35,634 bases of DNA from Clostridiales bacterium (lineage in GTDB: Bacteria > Bacillota > Clostridia > Lachnospirales > JAISER01): positions 1 through 35,634 of the forward strand of contig JAISER010000011.1 of the NCBI GenBank assembly GCA_031263985.1, given 5' to 3'. The notes beneath the pieces are model-generated. The model was not told the origin of the DNA, did not search any database, and worked only from the letters and a program-made list of their open reading frames with translations. The number at the start of each line of letters is the position of its first letter. The stretch's first letter is position 1. This document shows, in pieces, positions 6,423 through 19,400 of this stretch. A program made the translations under genes and the position numbers.

Positions 6423-9080
6423 TTGAAGGAATATTACAGTATTACGCGTGAGGACGCCTTGAAGCGGCTTGACACGGACGCTAAAAACGGCCTAACTTTA
6501 GAAGAGGGAAAAAAAAGACTTAATGAATTTGGAGAAAACAAACTGTTAGGCAAAACTGAAAAATCTCTATTTATGTTGTTTTTAGAGCAGATGAAAGAGT
6601 TTTTAGTGATAATACTCATATTAGCGTCCATAGCCTCAATTGCTTTGGGCGAAACCGTAGATGGCGTAGCAATTATATCCATTGTGCTGTTGAACGGAAT
6701 TCTGGGCGTATATCAGGAAAATAAAGCCAGTAACGCTCTTAAAGCGCTTAAAGAAATGGCTAGCCCTTTTTCGAAAGTCCTGCGCGAAACCGTGTGGCGC
6801 GAAATTAATTCCGCGGAACTTGTCCCCGGCGACATAATACAGCTTGACGCCGGCGATAATGTCCCGGCCGACGTAAGACTCATCGAAAGCATGACAATGA
6901 AGATAGACGAATCCGCGCTTACGGGAGAATCCGTGCCTGTGGAAAAAAAAGCGGCGGCGGTGCTGGCGGAAGATACAAGTCTTGGCGACCGCGCGAATTG
7001 CGCCTTTATGGGTTCGGTCGTAACGTACGGACGCGGCAAGGCGCTTGTCACAGGAACCGCTATGAATACCGAAATGGGCAAAATCGCTAAAATGCTAAAC
7101 GAGACGGAAGAAGGCGAAACCCCGCTTCAAACAAAACTTAACGCTCTTGGAAAATTACTCGGTATCGCGTGTCTCGCCATATGCGCCGTAATATTTGGGT
7201 TAGGAATGCTGCAAAAAGATCCGCCGCTGGAACTGTTCATGACAGCCGTATCTCTGGCCGTAGCCGCCGTTCCGGAGGGGTTGACCGTTGTCGTTACCGT
7301 AATCCTCGCTTTAGGTATGCAGCGCATGGTAAAATCCAACGCCATAATAAAAAAACTGTCAGCATGTGAAACGCTCGGCAGCACAACTGTCATTTGCAGC
7401 GATAAAACCGGAACGCTTACTCAAAACAAGATGACCGTCGTAAGCGTTTATGATAATTCAAGATTATATAACGTGACAGGCTCAGGGTATTCATACGAGG
7501 GGGAAATAACAAGCGAGGACGACGAACCAGTAGGAGTCGGCGTCGAAAAGACGCTGACTTGCGCCGCGCTTTGCAACGACGCGTCATATAACGAATCTGA
7601 AAACTTGATAATAGGAGACCCCACCGAAGGCTCCCTTCTGGTGGCCGCTCGTAAAATCGGGCTATCCAAGCTTACGCTTGAAAAAAACATGCGACGAATC
7701 GGCGAAATCCCGTTCGACTCCGATAGAAAGCTTATGAGTACGTTCCACAAATTGCCTGACGGCGGAACGCTTATGTTTACAAAAGGCGCGCCCGATGAAA
7801 TTTTACGCCGGGCGACTTTCATCTACGTCGATGGCGAAACAAGACCCATAACTCAAGAGGAAAAAAGACGCATCGCTCACGCCAACGCCGACTATGCGAA
7901 AAACGCGCTGCGCGTCTTGGGCATGGCGTGCCGTGAGGTTGACGAACCAAGCGAAAGCGTGGAAATCGAAAATGACTTGATAATACTCGGTCTTGTAGGT
8001 ATGATCGACCCGCCGCGCGACGAAGCGAAAGACGCCGTGGCCGTCTGCAAACGCGCAGGAATCGAAGTGAAGATGATTACGGGCGACCATAAAATAACCG
8101 CTTCCGCCATAGGACGCGAACTGGGAATCATAGACGACGACATAAGCCAGTCGGCGGAAGGACGCGAATTAGACAGTCTTTCGGACGAAGCGCTCCGTGA
8201 AAAGGTTAAATCGACCAACGTGTTCGCCAGAGTATCGCCCGAGCATAAAGTACGCATAATCACCGCTATAAAAGACAACGGCGAAATAGCCGCTATGACC
8301 GGCGACGGCGTAAACGACGCTCCCTCGTTGAAAAAGGCTGACATAGGCGTAGCGATGGGTATAACTGGCACGGACGTTTCCAAAGAAGCGGCCGATATGA
8401 TACTCACTGACGACAATTTCGCCAGCATCGTGCTCGCCGTCTCGGAAGGCCGCACGATATACAATAATATACGCAAAGTGGTCAGCTTCTTACTTTCATG
8501 CAATATAGGCGAAATTTTGCTAATATTTACAGCGATGCTGCTAAACCTGCCCGTACCGCTTGCGCCCATACAACTCCTGATGATCAATCTTATAACGGAT
8601 GCGTTCCCGGCTTTCGCGCTAGGCATGGAAGCCGCTGAAAAAGACGTGATGGACGCGGCTCCGCGTGATCCTAACGAACCGGTCGTAAACAAAAAAATGG
8701 CTGTCGCCATATGTATCCAGAGCGTATTTTTAGCCGCCTCTACCCTGGCTTCATTCATAATAGCTCGGAGGCATTACGGCGATGAAATCGCTTCTACAGT
8801 GTGCTTTTTAACTCTAGTGCTTGGCGAACTGTTCCGCGCGTACTCTTCGCGTTCAGAACACCAAACTATATTTAAAATGCCCATAGCTTCAAACGCTTAT
8901 TTGAACAAGACAGTCATAATATCGACGCTTTTCGTTTTCGCGACAATATATATCCCGTTTCTGCACCCTATATTTAACACGTCCTTTCTCCCCATCGCCG
9001 CTATAGGTTTATGCGCGCTGTGCGCGTCGTTGCCTTTAGTCGGCGGCGAAGCGGCGAAGTTGATCACCAAGCGCATATAA
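6423..9080 (+). CDS. P-type Ca2+-transporting ATPase (type IIA-like)
   Basis: 885 residues, the normal length for bacterial SERCA-like pumps. In order: cation-ATPase N domain (1-70), actuator with T-G-E-S (167-170), M4 motif P-E-G-L (284-287), phosphorylation site D-K-T-G-T (Asp327), nucleotide-domain K-G-A-P-D (454-458), M-I-T-G-D-H, and the hinge T-G-D-G-V-N-D-A-P (626-634), then C-terminal helices M5-M10. Residues matching both SERCA calcium sites are present: Glu285 in M4, N-x-x-E in M5 (N-I-G-E-I), N-x-x-T-D in M6 (N-L-I-T-D) and a Glu in M8 (G-E-L-F-R-A-Y). Two bound Ca2+ per cycle is therefore plausible, though Mn2+ or other cations cannot be excluded. It starts with TTG, ten bases after AAGGAGG. 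It is a single-gene unit with its own promoter and terminator. Confidence 0.93.
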   Translation: MKEYYSITREDALKRLDTDAKNGLTLEEGKKRLNEFGENKLLGKTEKSLFMLFLEQMKEFLVIILILASIASIALGETVDGVAIISIVLLNGILGVYQENKASNALKALKEMASPFSKVLRETVWREINSAELVPGDIIQLDAGDNVPADVRLIESMTMKIDESALTGESVPVEKKAAAVLAEDTSLGDRANCAFMGSVVTYGRGKALVTGTAMNTEMGKIAKMLNETEEGETPLQTKLNALGKLLGIACLAICAVIFGLGMLQKDPPLELFMTAVSLAVAAVPEGLTVVVTVILALGMQRMVKSNAIIKKLSACETLGSTTVICSDKTGTLTQNKMTVVSVYDNSRLYNVTGSGYSYEGEITSEDDEPVGVGVEKTLTCAALCNDASYNESENLIIGDPTEGSLLVAARKIGLSKLTLEKNMRRIGEIPFDSDRKLMSTFHKLPDGGTLMFTKGAPDEILRRATFIYVDGETRPITQEEKRRIAHANADYAKNALRVLGMACREVDEPSESVEIENDLIILGLVGMIDPPRDEAKDAVAVCKRAGIEVKMITGDHKITASAIGRELGIIDDDISQSAEGRELDSLSDEALREKVKSTNVFARVSPEHKVRIITAIKDNGEIAAMTGDGVNDAPSLKKADIGVAMGITGTDVSKEAADMILTDDNFASIVLAVSEGRTIYNNIRKVVSFLLSCNIGEILLIFTAMLLNLPVPLAPIQLLMINLITDAFPAFALGMEAAEKDVMDAAPRDPNEPVVNKKMAVAICIQSVFLAASTLASFIIARRHYGDEIASTVCFLTLVLGELFRAYSSRSEHQTIFKMPIASNAYLNKTVIISTLFVFATIYIPFLHPIFNTSFLPIAAIGLCALCASLPLVGGEAAKLITKRI

Positions 9081-9089
9081 ATATAAATA

Positions 9090-9127
9090 AAAAGGGAGCG
9101 GCGCCACAAGCCTTCCCTTTTTTCTTG
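9090..9127 (+). terminator. Terminator of the Ca2+-ATPase gene
   Basis: Stem AAAAGGGA (9090-9097) with TCCCTTTT (9114-9121), then a T-rich tail, 10 bases after the stop codon. Confidence 0.7.
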
Positions 9128-9165
9128 CCTTTTTTCCTTACTTAAACAAAAAACGGCCCTGAAAC

Positions 9166-9195
9166 GCAAAAAACCTTGCCTTAAAAGCAAGGTTC
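9166..9195 (-). terminator. Minus-strand terminator after the gene remnant
   Basis: On the minus strand AACCTTGC, a seven-base loop, GCAAGGTT, then TTTTGCG. It lies about 30 bases beyond the stop codon of the open frame at 9225-9416, which supports that frame being the end of a former gene. Confidence 0.6.
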
Positions 9196-9224
9196 AGCGT
9201 TAACAATCGTCTCTCCCGCCAGTT

Positions 9225-9416
9225 TTATTTAACAACTTGAAAGCTTGGCTTCAACCCATTCGCTTTTATATCAACTGGCGATTTAAGGTCAAATTCAACT
9301 ACGTTTTCTTTTTTTAAGGAAAGAAACGCGTAGCGCCAACTTTCATTGTTCTTAAAACCAGCGGGAGAGTTCTCTCTGTATCTGCCGTTCACGTCTTGCA
9401 GCGTCTGATCTGGACG
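9225..9416 (-). pseudogene. 3' end of an unidentified decayed gene
   Basis: A 63-codon open stretch ends in TAA at 9225, just before a minus-strand terminator. Its peptide looks like real protein (L-Q-D-V-N-G-R-Y-R-E-N, F-K-N-N-E-S-W-R-Y-A-F-L-S-L and V-V-E-F-D-L-K-S-P-V-D-I-K-A-N-G). A TGA at 9417-9419 closes it upstream. The only internal start, a GTG at 9392, has no ribosome site. I do not recognise the family. Being on the same strand as the giant surface protein and downstream of it, it may be the tail of another secreted protein that has otherwise eroded away. Confidence 0.45.
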
Positions 9417-9419
9417 TCA

Positions 9420-10160
9420 TTTTCGTAAGACGTTTAAAACGCATATATTACACTCTGATCTTTCATTCCTTTTAATATCCGTTTCATCTGTTCGTCCGTT
9501 TTTCAAACTTAACCTAGACTACCCGGCGATTAAACGTTTAAACTAAGTAAATAAATGTCATTAATCAGGCGTATAGTTATTATAGTCTCTGATGTTATTA
9601 ATAAATTTACATAGCCCAACCGCAATCGCTTTCTTAGTAGCATAAACGCCAACTAATAAATTCACTTCGTTCTTCAATCCAAACCATCTTATCTAGATGT
9701 TCTTTTGGTTGACAATCAAATTTTATTAATTTAACGTTTAATTCCGTCTACCCTCATATTATATCATAAAATCAACAAATACGCAACTATTTGACGTTTG
9801 AAAATAAAACCATTCACTAAGATAATTTCTAACAAGGCGCAACTTAAGCGTATTGGTCCAACATGTCAGTAAGTTTTTTCATTCAGACTTTTCAGCATTC
9901 TATCTCGCAATCTAGTTCCCCGATACGCCGTAAGCGCCTTTGGATTACCCAATTAACCAGTAGTACTGAGCAAGTACGAATTAAAATAGCCTTATTAAAC
10001 CATCTGTCTCAAATTTATTCTAATCCAAAATCGCGTTTTTATTCAGAAGAAGTTTAAAAATATCTCGCCTCACCCGACAATATCCACAACGATTGTATTT
10101 TCCATCTTTAAAAATAAATTCCATAAAATCTTAACAAAACACATTTAAAGATCTTACGTG
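9420..10160. other. AT-rich decayed spacer
   Basis: No convincing gene. Short minus-strand stretches look protein-like (for example, near 9600-9670, K-K-A-I-A-V-G-L-C-K-F-I-N-N-I) but are broken by stops, so this is probably the eroded body of the gene whose tail is at 9225-9416. The only longer open frame, at 9863 on the plus strand, has no ribosome site and an unnatural composition. Confidence 0.4.
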
Positions 10161-10163
10161 TCA

Positions 10164-10348
10164 TTATATTGTAATTATTTTACAATCCCCAAAATTATTT
10201 TCGTATATTAACGTTTTAATTCGTTTAATCCAAAAATATTGACGACTGATGTTCCGCAAACTAGCAAAACTTCTAATATCTTTAAAAACGTTAACCACGC
10301 GCTTCATTACGTTAACCACGTAGATATCTTATCAACCGCGTAAATCAT
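10164..10348 (-). pseudogene. Broken small gene start after the giant surface protein
   Basis: AGGAGG at 10353-10358 is four bases before ATG (10346-10348), opening M-I-Y-A-V-D-K-I-S-T-W-L-T and then a stop. The stop overlaps a second ATG (TAATG, 10305-10309) that opens a 47-codon frame, M-K-R-V-V-N-V-F-K-D-I to a TAA at 10164. A direct repeat of CGTGGTTAACGT with a period of 21 bases spans the junction and could mark the frame break. I do not recognise either peptide. Both could be translated in coupled fashion, but a frameshifted gene remnant is equally likely. Confidence 0.3.
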
Positions 10349-10410
10349 TTGCCCTCCTGTAACGCAAACAATCACATTCTTATGATTTCCCAATAAAATC
10401 TCAACCGTCT

Positions 10411-13400
10411 TTATAACAACGCGGCCACTAAATCGACAAAATTATCATAATCTTCAAGAGAGTCAACTGACTCGTTTTCAACAGGTTCTCCAACCGGCGA
10501 TCCGTTTTGTTCCGTTATCAGCCCGTCAACTTCCTCCGCTGTCTGGATATTAGCTTCAGCGGCTCTCGCTAATTCAATTCTTCTGGCTTCTTCATATGTT
10601 TCAATATCTTCATAATTCGTCGAAGCTTCCATTATGTCCTGATACGCCCAGTGAGTCCTGTTAATATCCGTATATAAACTGGCCGCTCGGTCAACGCCCT
10701 CACTGTCGATAGAACGATTAAGCACTTTATTTATTATAGATATGACCTGAGCGCGGCTTACAAATTCATTCGAACCAAACGTTCCGTCTTCCGTCATGTC
10801 AAACCATCCGTTAGCGACAGCGGCGTTCACATAAATTGATTCCCAGCTGTTCTCAGTTATGTCCGCAAACGAAGCGTCTTCATAATCGTCATTAATCTCT
10901 CCGAATGAAACCGCCACTTTAGTAATTTCGGCTTTCGTCACCGGTTGGTCCGGTCTGAACGTGCCGTCTTCATAACCGTTAAGTATTCCGTGCGCTTTCA
11001 AATATGTCACCGCGTCGTGGTACCATACGCTCGAGTCTACGTCAGTAAACTGATTGCTGTACCGCTCGTTTTTATCTGTGCTTATTACAAGACTGTAAAA
11101 TACGCTCGCCACTTCCGCTCGCGTTATAGTATCGTCAGCCTTTATCGTGCTGTCCGGATATCCATATACAAACCTAACGCGTTTACCTGTCAGAATCGGC
11201 GGGCTTAACGGTATCTCTTCGTTCGCTAAATTTACTCCATAATTCTTCGGCCCGCCGTAAGACGGCGCATTATTCACTTTCTTAAAATAGAAATCAATAG
11301 GATCGTTATCCATCTGCAACGTTATAACGCGTAATATCGGTCGTCCTTTGTTCAATGCCGCGTCATAAGACCATCCGTCGCTATTAAAACCGATCGAATC
11401 CGGGCTTACTTCTATCGTTTCTCCCACACGTCCCGTAAGAAGCCCGTAGGCAAGCTTTGTAGACTGTCTGCCGTCAACGCCTATTACCGTCACCATAACA
11501 TACGTGGTATCTGGCTCTATATATAAGAATTCTTCTACCTTACCCTCGCCATACGTAAAATTAATAACCCTTCGGCTAGGATCTTTAAGCGTCAATCCAG
11601 CCTGTTCCATCTTATCGTTATTATTGTTGTAATTGACGACTATCGAACCCGCGGTTCCATATTCGCCAAGCAACTTCTCGGAGTAAGACGGAGCTTCGCC
11701 TTCCTTGGTCCAGTTGACTGTCATTCCAGGTCTGTCCGAGTCAAACTCATAAATAAACTTAACGCTGCCAGCCGAGCCAATCGTCGTGTTTACCGTCGCG
11801 GCGCTTGTCAGTTTATAGCCTACGGCTATCAACAGATCTTCATAAATCTCCAATGTATCGGGGTTTTGAAAATTGCTGTTAATAGTCAACGGACTGTCTT
11901 TCTGTCCTTCAAACGTATAGCTGTAACGAACCGTTTCAACGCCTGACAGGTTTTTAACGACCCATTCAGCCCTTTTCACGTCGTCCTCTCTCACATAAAC
12001 AAAGTCTTCAACTATGCCGTCACCGTACGTGAAATCAATCGTCGTTTTCGACGGATCTTTGGGCACCCATCCTTGCGCTCTCAAATCAGTATCATGGTTA
12101 TTATAATTAATCGCTACCGAAGCCGGCAAACCGTTCTCGCCGTAAAAAGGCTCATCATACTCTATCGGACTCGGGTCGCCTTCTTTAATCCAGCGAATCC
12201 TCTTGAGCGTCTTTGGAGAAGTCGTATCAAGCTCATAAATAAACTTAGCGTTCTCACGCAAGCCAATCTCAATCTCCATCGGAGACGCGCTTGTCAACTC
12301 ATAACCTTTACTCTTTAACTCATCATCATAATTTAACCCCGTAGCCGGATCTATGTCATTGTGCACAACATCTATCTTTTTTCCTTTTAAATCCGTATAT
12401 GTGCGAACAAAACGCGGATTTTCCTCTACAACGCCTTTAAGGTCTTTCACATACCAGCCTACTATTCTTTGGTTATCCGGGTCCGCTATGTCGATTTCAT
12501 ACACAAACTCAATACGCTGCGTTCCATCGCCGTAAATAAACGTTACATTCGGCTGCGTAGTAGCCTTAGGTATCCATCCTGCCGCTTTCAACAACACGTC
12601 ATGACCGCCATCAGTGATGTTTACCGTTTGGGACGTTCCGTTTACACCTGTCAGCGTTTCTTCCGCATAAAGAGGTACTGGATCGCCTTCCTTCACCCAG
12701 GCAACCGTTACGGTCTCCTGGCGCACATACACAAACTCGCCAACCACGCCGTCACCGTAAGTAAACTGTATCTCTGTCAGCGTAGGGTCTTTAGGCGTCC
12801 ACCCCAAAGCTCGCAATTCCGTATCATACCCAAAATCATCAATCCCTACTGTCCCGGCCGTTCCATGCTCACCTACCAGCGTTTCCGTATAAGCTGTTCC
12901 AACGCCTTCCTTAACCCAGCGAATCTCTTTTTTGTTCCCGTCCACATCACGCAACTCATAGACAAATTCCACTTCAAAGTCTGTACCGTACGTACCCGTC
13001 ACCGAAGCCGGGGAAGTCAGCTCCCAATAGTCTTTATCAATGACTGCGTCACCGTTTTCGTAATCTTCGTTAATCGTGAATGGAAGGCCAGCGACGCCGC
13101 TATCTGTCTTTCTATTGACTTCAATTTTCACGCCATTGATTTGTTTGAACCATCTTACTATCACGTCCGCGTAGTCGGCCCTGCGCCATATTGAATACAC
13201 AATAGTATGTGTCATTATTTGCGCGCCTTCATTAGGTGAATATGATTGCCCCATAGCATTTGGAAACACTGGCGCTTCGGCATCATCCCAGGCCGTATTC
13301 CAACTGTGAAATACCCAGACAGGTTGAATTGCCGGCAGCGTATCTCCTGATCTAAGAGCAACATCCGTGTACTCCTTAAAATAGTATGACCCAGTAGCAG

Positions 13401-16400
13401 GGTCATGCATATCCGGCAAAGACATAACATAGTCATACTTATCGTCCGGATTCACAACCACATAATAGACATTACGTTCCGATGGCGGAGGACCTGAATC
13501 ACGTACGAACTTAGCCTCCACAGTCAATCCTATGCTACCTTCTGGCGTCAGTTCTCTAAGCGTCTTTCCACTCGGTCCTTCATCATATACGGTTCTAGTA
13601 CCATACATTCGCCATCCATCAAATTTATACCCTGGCGGTAGAGAAAATCCCGTATCCGTAAAATCCAAAAAAGTGTAAGGCTCATCCTTATCCTTTGTGT
13701 CGGTTACAAATACCGTTTGTTCACTATTATCCCAGGGCCATCTAATATATAACGCCTGTATGTCATTCGAAATTACTGTCCCTTTAAATTGCGGATAAAG
13801 AATCATTGAATGTTCCGCCGTTATATCAGAGCCAGGCGCATATTGTTCTCCCGTACCCGCTATATTTTCCGTCCAATAAGCCAATATAGCGTTCGCGGGA
13901 ACATTTACGCCAGTGGCGTCAGCCCCACGTATTGTATACGTGGAGCCGATCGCTACGGCATTGTCGGTAACATCTGGGTTGTCATTAAGATTATCATACG
14001 AAATACTAACTGTCGTAGGGGCGCCGAACGTTATGCCGGATTTAAGCGCGCTCATAAACTGAGAGGCTGAAAACGCAAGCTGCGGCGCTCCATATTTAAG
14101 CTCAAATATCGCGTATAGGTCAATTTTTTTATCTACCTTTATTACATCTCCCGGCTCATAGACTATAGCTTCTACATTGGTAAAGTCTTTAGCCATATCT
14201 TCATCAGTAGCCCATCCCGCTAATATATAAGTCATAAACATATAAGAAGGAGTTTTAAACCCTACATCATCTAAACCAAGAATAGTATATTCGCTGCCTT
14301 CTTCGACTCTGTCACTGAATGTGTCCTCGCTTTCATACTTACTAAGATACGTAACATCCAGTGACCCCTTTGCGTAAATATTAAAATTAGGAACCAATGT
14401 CATCCCGTCGTAAAACTCTGCTGTACTCACCATGTCTCCAAATTTGTAAATCTTTCCGTTTGACGCTTCCCATCCTGTAGCTTCCCTAACTCCATCCATA
14501 ATTTTCGTTTTAAACATTTCCTCATCAGAGGGAATCTTGTAATAAACATCCTTATATACACCATCAATTATTCCTTGAAAACCCGATACGCCACCATATT
14601 CTATATATATCCTACTACCGCCAACGTGGCCTGTTTTTATATTAAATGCAATGTCTCCATATTGATCAAACAACGATTGCTCTAAGCGTTTTCCAGGCAC
14701 AAACCAAAGCGTCTCGCCATCATCATCAAGAACTTTTGAATATTTTATTCCACTGTCCTCAATTAACTCAATTCCATTTGGGTCTTCCTTATATAAGTAC
14801 CAACCCTCAAAAGAATTATCTTCAAAATCTTTCGCGACCAAGACTTCGTCCGTAATATTTCTTGTATAATAGCCTGGTATTACCCCTACATCAGCATATT
14901 GTTTATCGTTATCACTATCATAATATGTTACAGTATATCTCGGCCCTGAATACGGCTGCCATATCGAATAAAGCGTAATATCCTCGTGACGCATGTAGAT
15001 TGTGTCCTTTTCCTTAAGAATCTCCTCAGGGTACTCTTCCGTTCTCCACCCAAGGAAGGTCTCGCCGGTTCTCGGTACCATACTGCCCTGTCCTAACACC
15101 GTTATGGGCTTACTGACAAAATAGTTGTTGTCGTCAACGGGAGCTTCTCCTCTTTCATGGTTTTGCGCGACATATATGACCTTATGCGTTTCGCTCGGGT
15201 CAGGAATATCGCCCCATGACGCGTAAAGCTTCACTTGAACCGGATTGACAGCCGGGTCATTAAGCGTCTTGTCGTCAATTATGATTACTTCGCCGACCGC
15301 TAAAACGTCGCCTTCGTTCGGTTTAAGAGTCCATCCTTTAAAGTCATATTCTGGATTTCCAAATTTCAACCCGCCGAGTAACGTGGCCGTTTCGCCATAT
15401 GCAAAAGTCTTTTCCGTCCCATCCGGATTTTCATGCTTCGGAGCTTCTCCTTCGCCGCCGTTCAAGTCATATACGACTTTGTAGGTTTCACCCTCGACTG
15501 AGTCCCAGACAGCGTACAATATTACCGTTCTGTTTACAGTAATCTCAGTTAAGGCGGGAAGAGCGTCTTCCACAGCGGTCTCCGCCATATAGCCCCATCC
15601 CACGAACTTATGACCTACCCATCTCATCCTGCTGTCGCCTACGTTATCCTTCAGCGGCGCTTTTTGTCCGACGCTATACAAGTTCGGATCTTCCGGAGCT
15701 TCACCAATGACATCGTAGCCGTTCTTACGGTATATAACGCTGTACAGATTCGTGTCGCGCCGCCATACGGCGTACAGCGTAGCCGTTCTATTTTCTGTGT
15801 TGCTGTCATTTATGTGGAACTCATCGCCCTCGATGTAAGACGCGATAACAGCGTTTTCGTCAAAGCTCCATCCCTCAAACACATGCTCATCCATGATTAA
15901 ATTGGCGCTTTTCACGATAACCTTGTCGTTGTAATTATATTGCGTTATGTCATACGGGAAATCTCCCTCAAACGTAACTGCTTTACCCTTTCCGTTCAGG
16001 TCATAGACTACGTTAAATTTTGTTTCGTAGTCAAATTTCCACACTGCGTACAGGTTGAAATTGTCTTCGATGTATATTGAATCATTTTCAACGTAATCCG
16101 GAACGGTCGCCGCCGAGTTTCTGGCCCATCCGAGGAAGCGATACATGTAGACCCACATAGTGCCCTGACCGGGAGCTTCTATTGCAGCGCCATACAAGCG
16201 GCTCTGCGCCGCAGGGGCGTCTCCACCATGGTCGTCATCTGAAATATTCTCCGGGATGTTCGGCAAGAACGTCACCGTGTAGTTTTCGTCAACCTTTTCC
16301 CAAGCGGAGAAAAGAACGAGATTTTTGGTCATTTTAACTGGTTCACCGGCCAGGTATACTTTCTGCCCAGGTATCGGCAGATCTGTCCAGCCTGTGAACT

Positions 16401-19400
16401 TGTAGCCCTCGCGATGTAAGGTTTCCCCGCCCAAAAGCGTAGCTCTTTCGTTGTGGCGATACAGCTTCGAATCCACCGGAAGAGCGCCTTTCACATCACT
16501 TACCGCGTTGAAGTAGTACACACTATAAGTATCAGTCTTTTCTTGCCATACCGCGTAGAACGTTATGTCATGCGTTACTCGTATTTTCTGAGTCGGGAAG
16601 TATTCCGGGAATAGCGCATCCGGATCTTCGCTCCATCCCCAAACCTCATACCCGATTTTCTCAAGGTCTCCATAGCCTTCAACCGTATAGGACTCGTTAT
16701 ACAAGATGCCCGTCTTTTCTTCCGGAACCGTTCCGTCTCCGCCATTGGCGTCATATCTGACGGTATAAGGCCCGTTGTCATCGACTACCCATTGCGCTAC
16801 AAGCGTGTCATTATCTTTTATTATAAATTCGCTGTTTAGGCCGTACGTGGAACCGTCCGAAGCAGCGCGCCAGTTCACGAACTTATGACCTTCATTCACA
16901 AGGTTTACAGGCTCTGCGACGGTAAAATTGTCACCCGCGACACCCGTATGCGGTGGCGGAGGGGTCCCCTTTACATCTCCGGCTCCGGGGGCGTAGCTCA
17001 CGGTGTAGAGCGCGTCGTCACGCTCCCAAACGGCGTACAACACAAGGTCAGCGTCTTCTATCCGAGCCTGGTCTCCCGCCACATATTCTTGAACATCGGC
17101 GGAGGGATCTTTCGCCCATCCAAGGAACTTGTGTCTTGGGTTGTGGATATACTTGCCGTCAAGCACTGTAACGAGAGCGAAGTTTTTATAAAGCGTGGCG
17201 TCATACGGAGGAATTCCGATTCCGCCGTTCAAACGGTAAAGGACTGAATATTTATTTGTATCAACTTCCCAAACGGATACAAAATTGACGTCCGCTCCGT
17301 CGATAAAAGATCTATCGCCTTCGCTGTAAACCTTTCCGTCAGCCATGTCTTTCCATCCGGCGAATTTATAGCCGTCGGATTCATAGTCGTCGTATTTATA
17401 CAAAGTCCCTCTGCCCGCGATTACAAATCCTTCTCCGTTTTGCAATCCTTGAAGGCTGGCAGGAGGAGTTCCATCGGCTCCCGCAGCGCTGTAATTTACT
17501 GAGTAACGCGTCGGGTCCAGGATCCACACTGCGTATAAGTTTACGCTGCGCGTAATCGGCTTCAACGCGTCGCCTTCTTGATAGTCCGCTAATACAGCGC
17601 TTCTGGCCGTAGCCCATCCGCCAAATTTATTCCCTTCGAGGATCATCGTACCTTTGCCTAAAACGACAGGCTCGTCGCCTACAGCGTAAAGGTTGTCGTC
17701 TACCGGAACCGCGCCTCCTGAAAGAATGACGCCCGCGTTATACTTGACAACGTACTGCGGCGGGTTCGGTTCCCATACGGGATACAGAGTAATAGGGTTC
17801 GGGCTGTCCTCGTAAATCGTAAACACCGCGCCAGCCGGAAGTAATTCGAAGTTTTCGGTTCCCGGATCTTCCGTCACATACTCCTGGTCTCTGCTCCATC
17901 CCTTAAATAGATAACCGCCCTGCCTGAACAACGAAGCCGGTTGCACCGTCACTTTGTCGTAAACGCTGTATTGCTTCGAATCCGTCGGAACATCTCCGGC
18001 CGTCTTGCTTCCTCCGTCATAAACCACTGTATAAACATCGGAAGACAGCTCCCAAGTAGCGAAAAGCACGGTGTTTTCTCTGATGCGGAACGTTTCGCCC
18101 AAATTTATGTCGGCCACGACATTCGTCGAATCGTAACTCCAACCCAACAAGATATGGCCTGGTCTATTAAAATCCTTTCTATCCGGATTCGGCGTCGTTA
18201 TAAGAGCGTTATAAATGCCTCTTCCTGACGGAACGTTTCCAACGCCGCCGTTAGCGTCATAAGTTACGATATATTCCTTCGGGTCCGCTTGCCATATCGG
18301 AACAAACGTCTTATCTTCCTTAATAGGGAATGTCGATCCTACGCTGTAAGGGGTTCCGGTCGCGCTATCTTGCCAACCGACATGCCTGGAACCGACTTTT
18401 ACGTACGGATCAGTTGGATTGTTCTCTAAAACAGTAACGATCTCATTGTATTTATATGGGTTGTTCGGGTCCACCGGAGGCGATCCTACTCCCGGTTCAG
18501 CGTCCGGACCTCTGTCGTAAGCGACATTGTAGGCTGAAGGGTCATCCATCCAAACGGCGTACAGTTCTTTATCCTCGTTAACTTTACGCTTATCTCCCGC
18601 TTTATAAGAAGCGGTCGTCGCATTCTGGTCTTCATCCCATCCTTCAAATGTCTTTCCTGGGTTTATCATCAAGTCGCCATCGTTACCTTTAACAGTAATT
18701 TCAGTGTGTTTATCCAAATTAACGTGCGGCTCGGGAACTGTTCCCGTCGCTCCGTTCAAATGATAATACACGTTAACTTTTCCGGCGGTTTGCCACAACG
18801 GATACAGCGTGACGTTAACCGTAACCCTCTTGCTTGGGTCTACCGGCGTCGATCCTCCCTCTGTTTCCGTCCATCCGCCAAAATCATGTCCCTCTCTTTG
18901 CAGATTTCCCGTATTGCTTGGAAGAGGTATGAAATCGTTGTATTTGACCGTTGCCGACGCCGGCGCGGTTCCCGAAGTCGAGCCTGAACTCGAATATGTT
19001 ACCGTCACGTCCGCGACCACGTTCCATTTAGCGTAAACTGTAGTCGGATCGCTTTCTACATATATATAATCTCCAACCGCTTTTAACGGTCCCGTAACGG
19101 AGCCAACCGTCCATCCTCCGAACTGGCTGCCTTCTTTTATCAGCGTGTTCTCGTTTTTCAAAACCGCTTTTTCCGAATAACTGTAAGCTTCGTCCGGATG
19201 CGGCGTTCCGATCTCAGCTCCATTTCCGTCGTATTTCAAAGTATAGGCGCCCGGCTTGTTAAGATGGTTCCACTGAGCGTTTAAAACCTTATCGGACTGT
19301 ATATAGAACTTATCGCCGGCGGCGTACTCTTCGGTCCCCGACTTCCATCCGGAAAACTCGTTATCAATTTTCCTTAATTTTTCAGGAACTCCGTCATTAT

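Noticed and set aside
7892-8758. 288-codon minus-strand open frame inside the Ca2+-ATPase gene
   Set aside because: Shadow of a strongly conserved P-type ATPase; composition (Ser/Ile/Ala-rich, no ribosome site) is that of an antisense frame.
9863-10057. 64-codon plus-strand frame
   Set aside because: No ribosome site, no similarity and skewed composition in a decayed spacer.
12469-13194. 241-codon plus-strand open frame within the giant surface gene
   Set aside because: Arg/Tyr/Ile-rich antisense product of the repeat-coding strand; no ribosome site.
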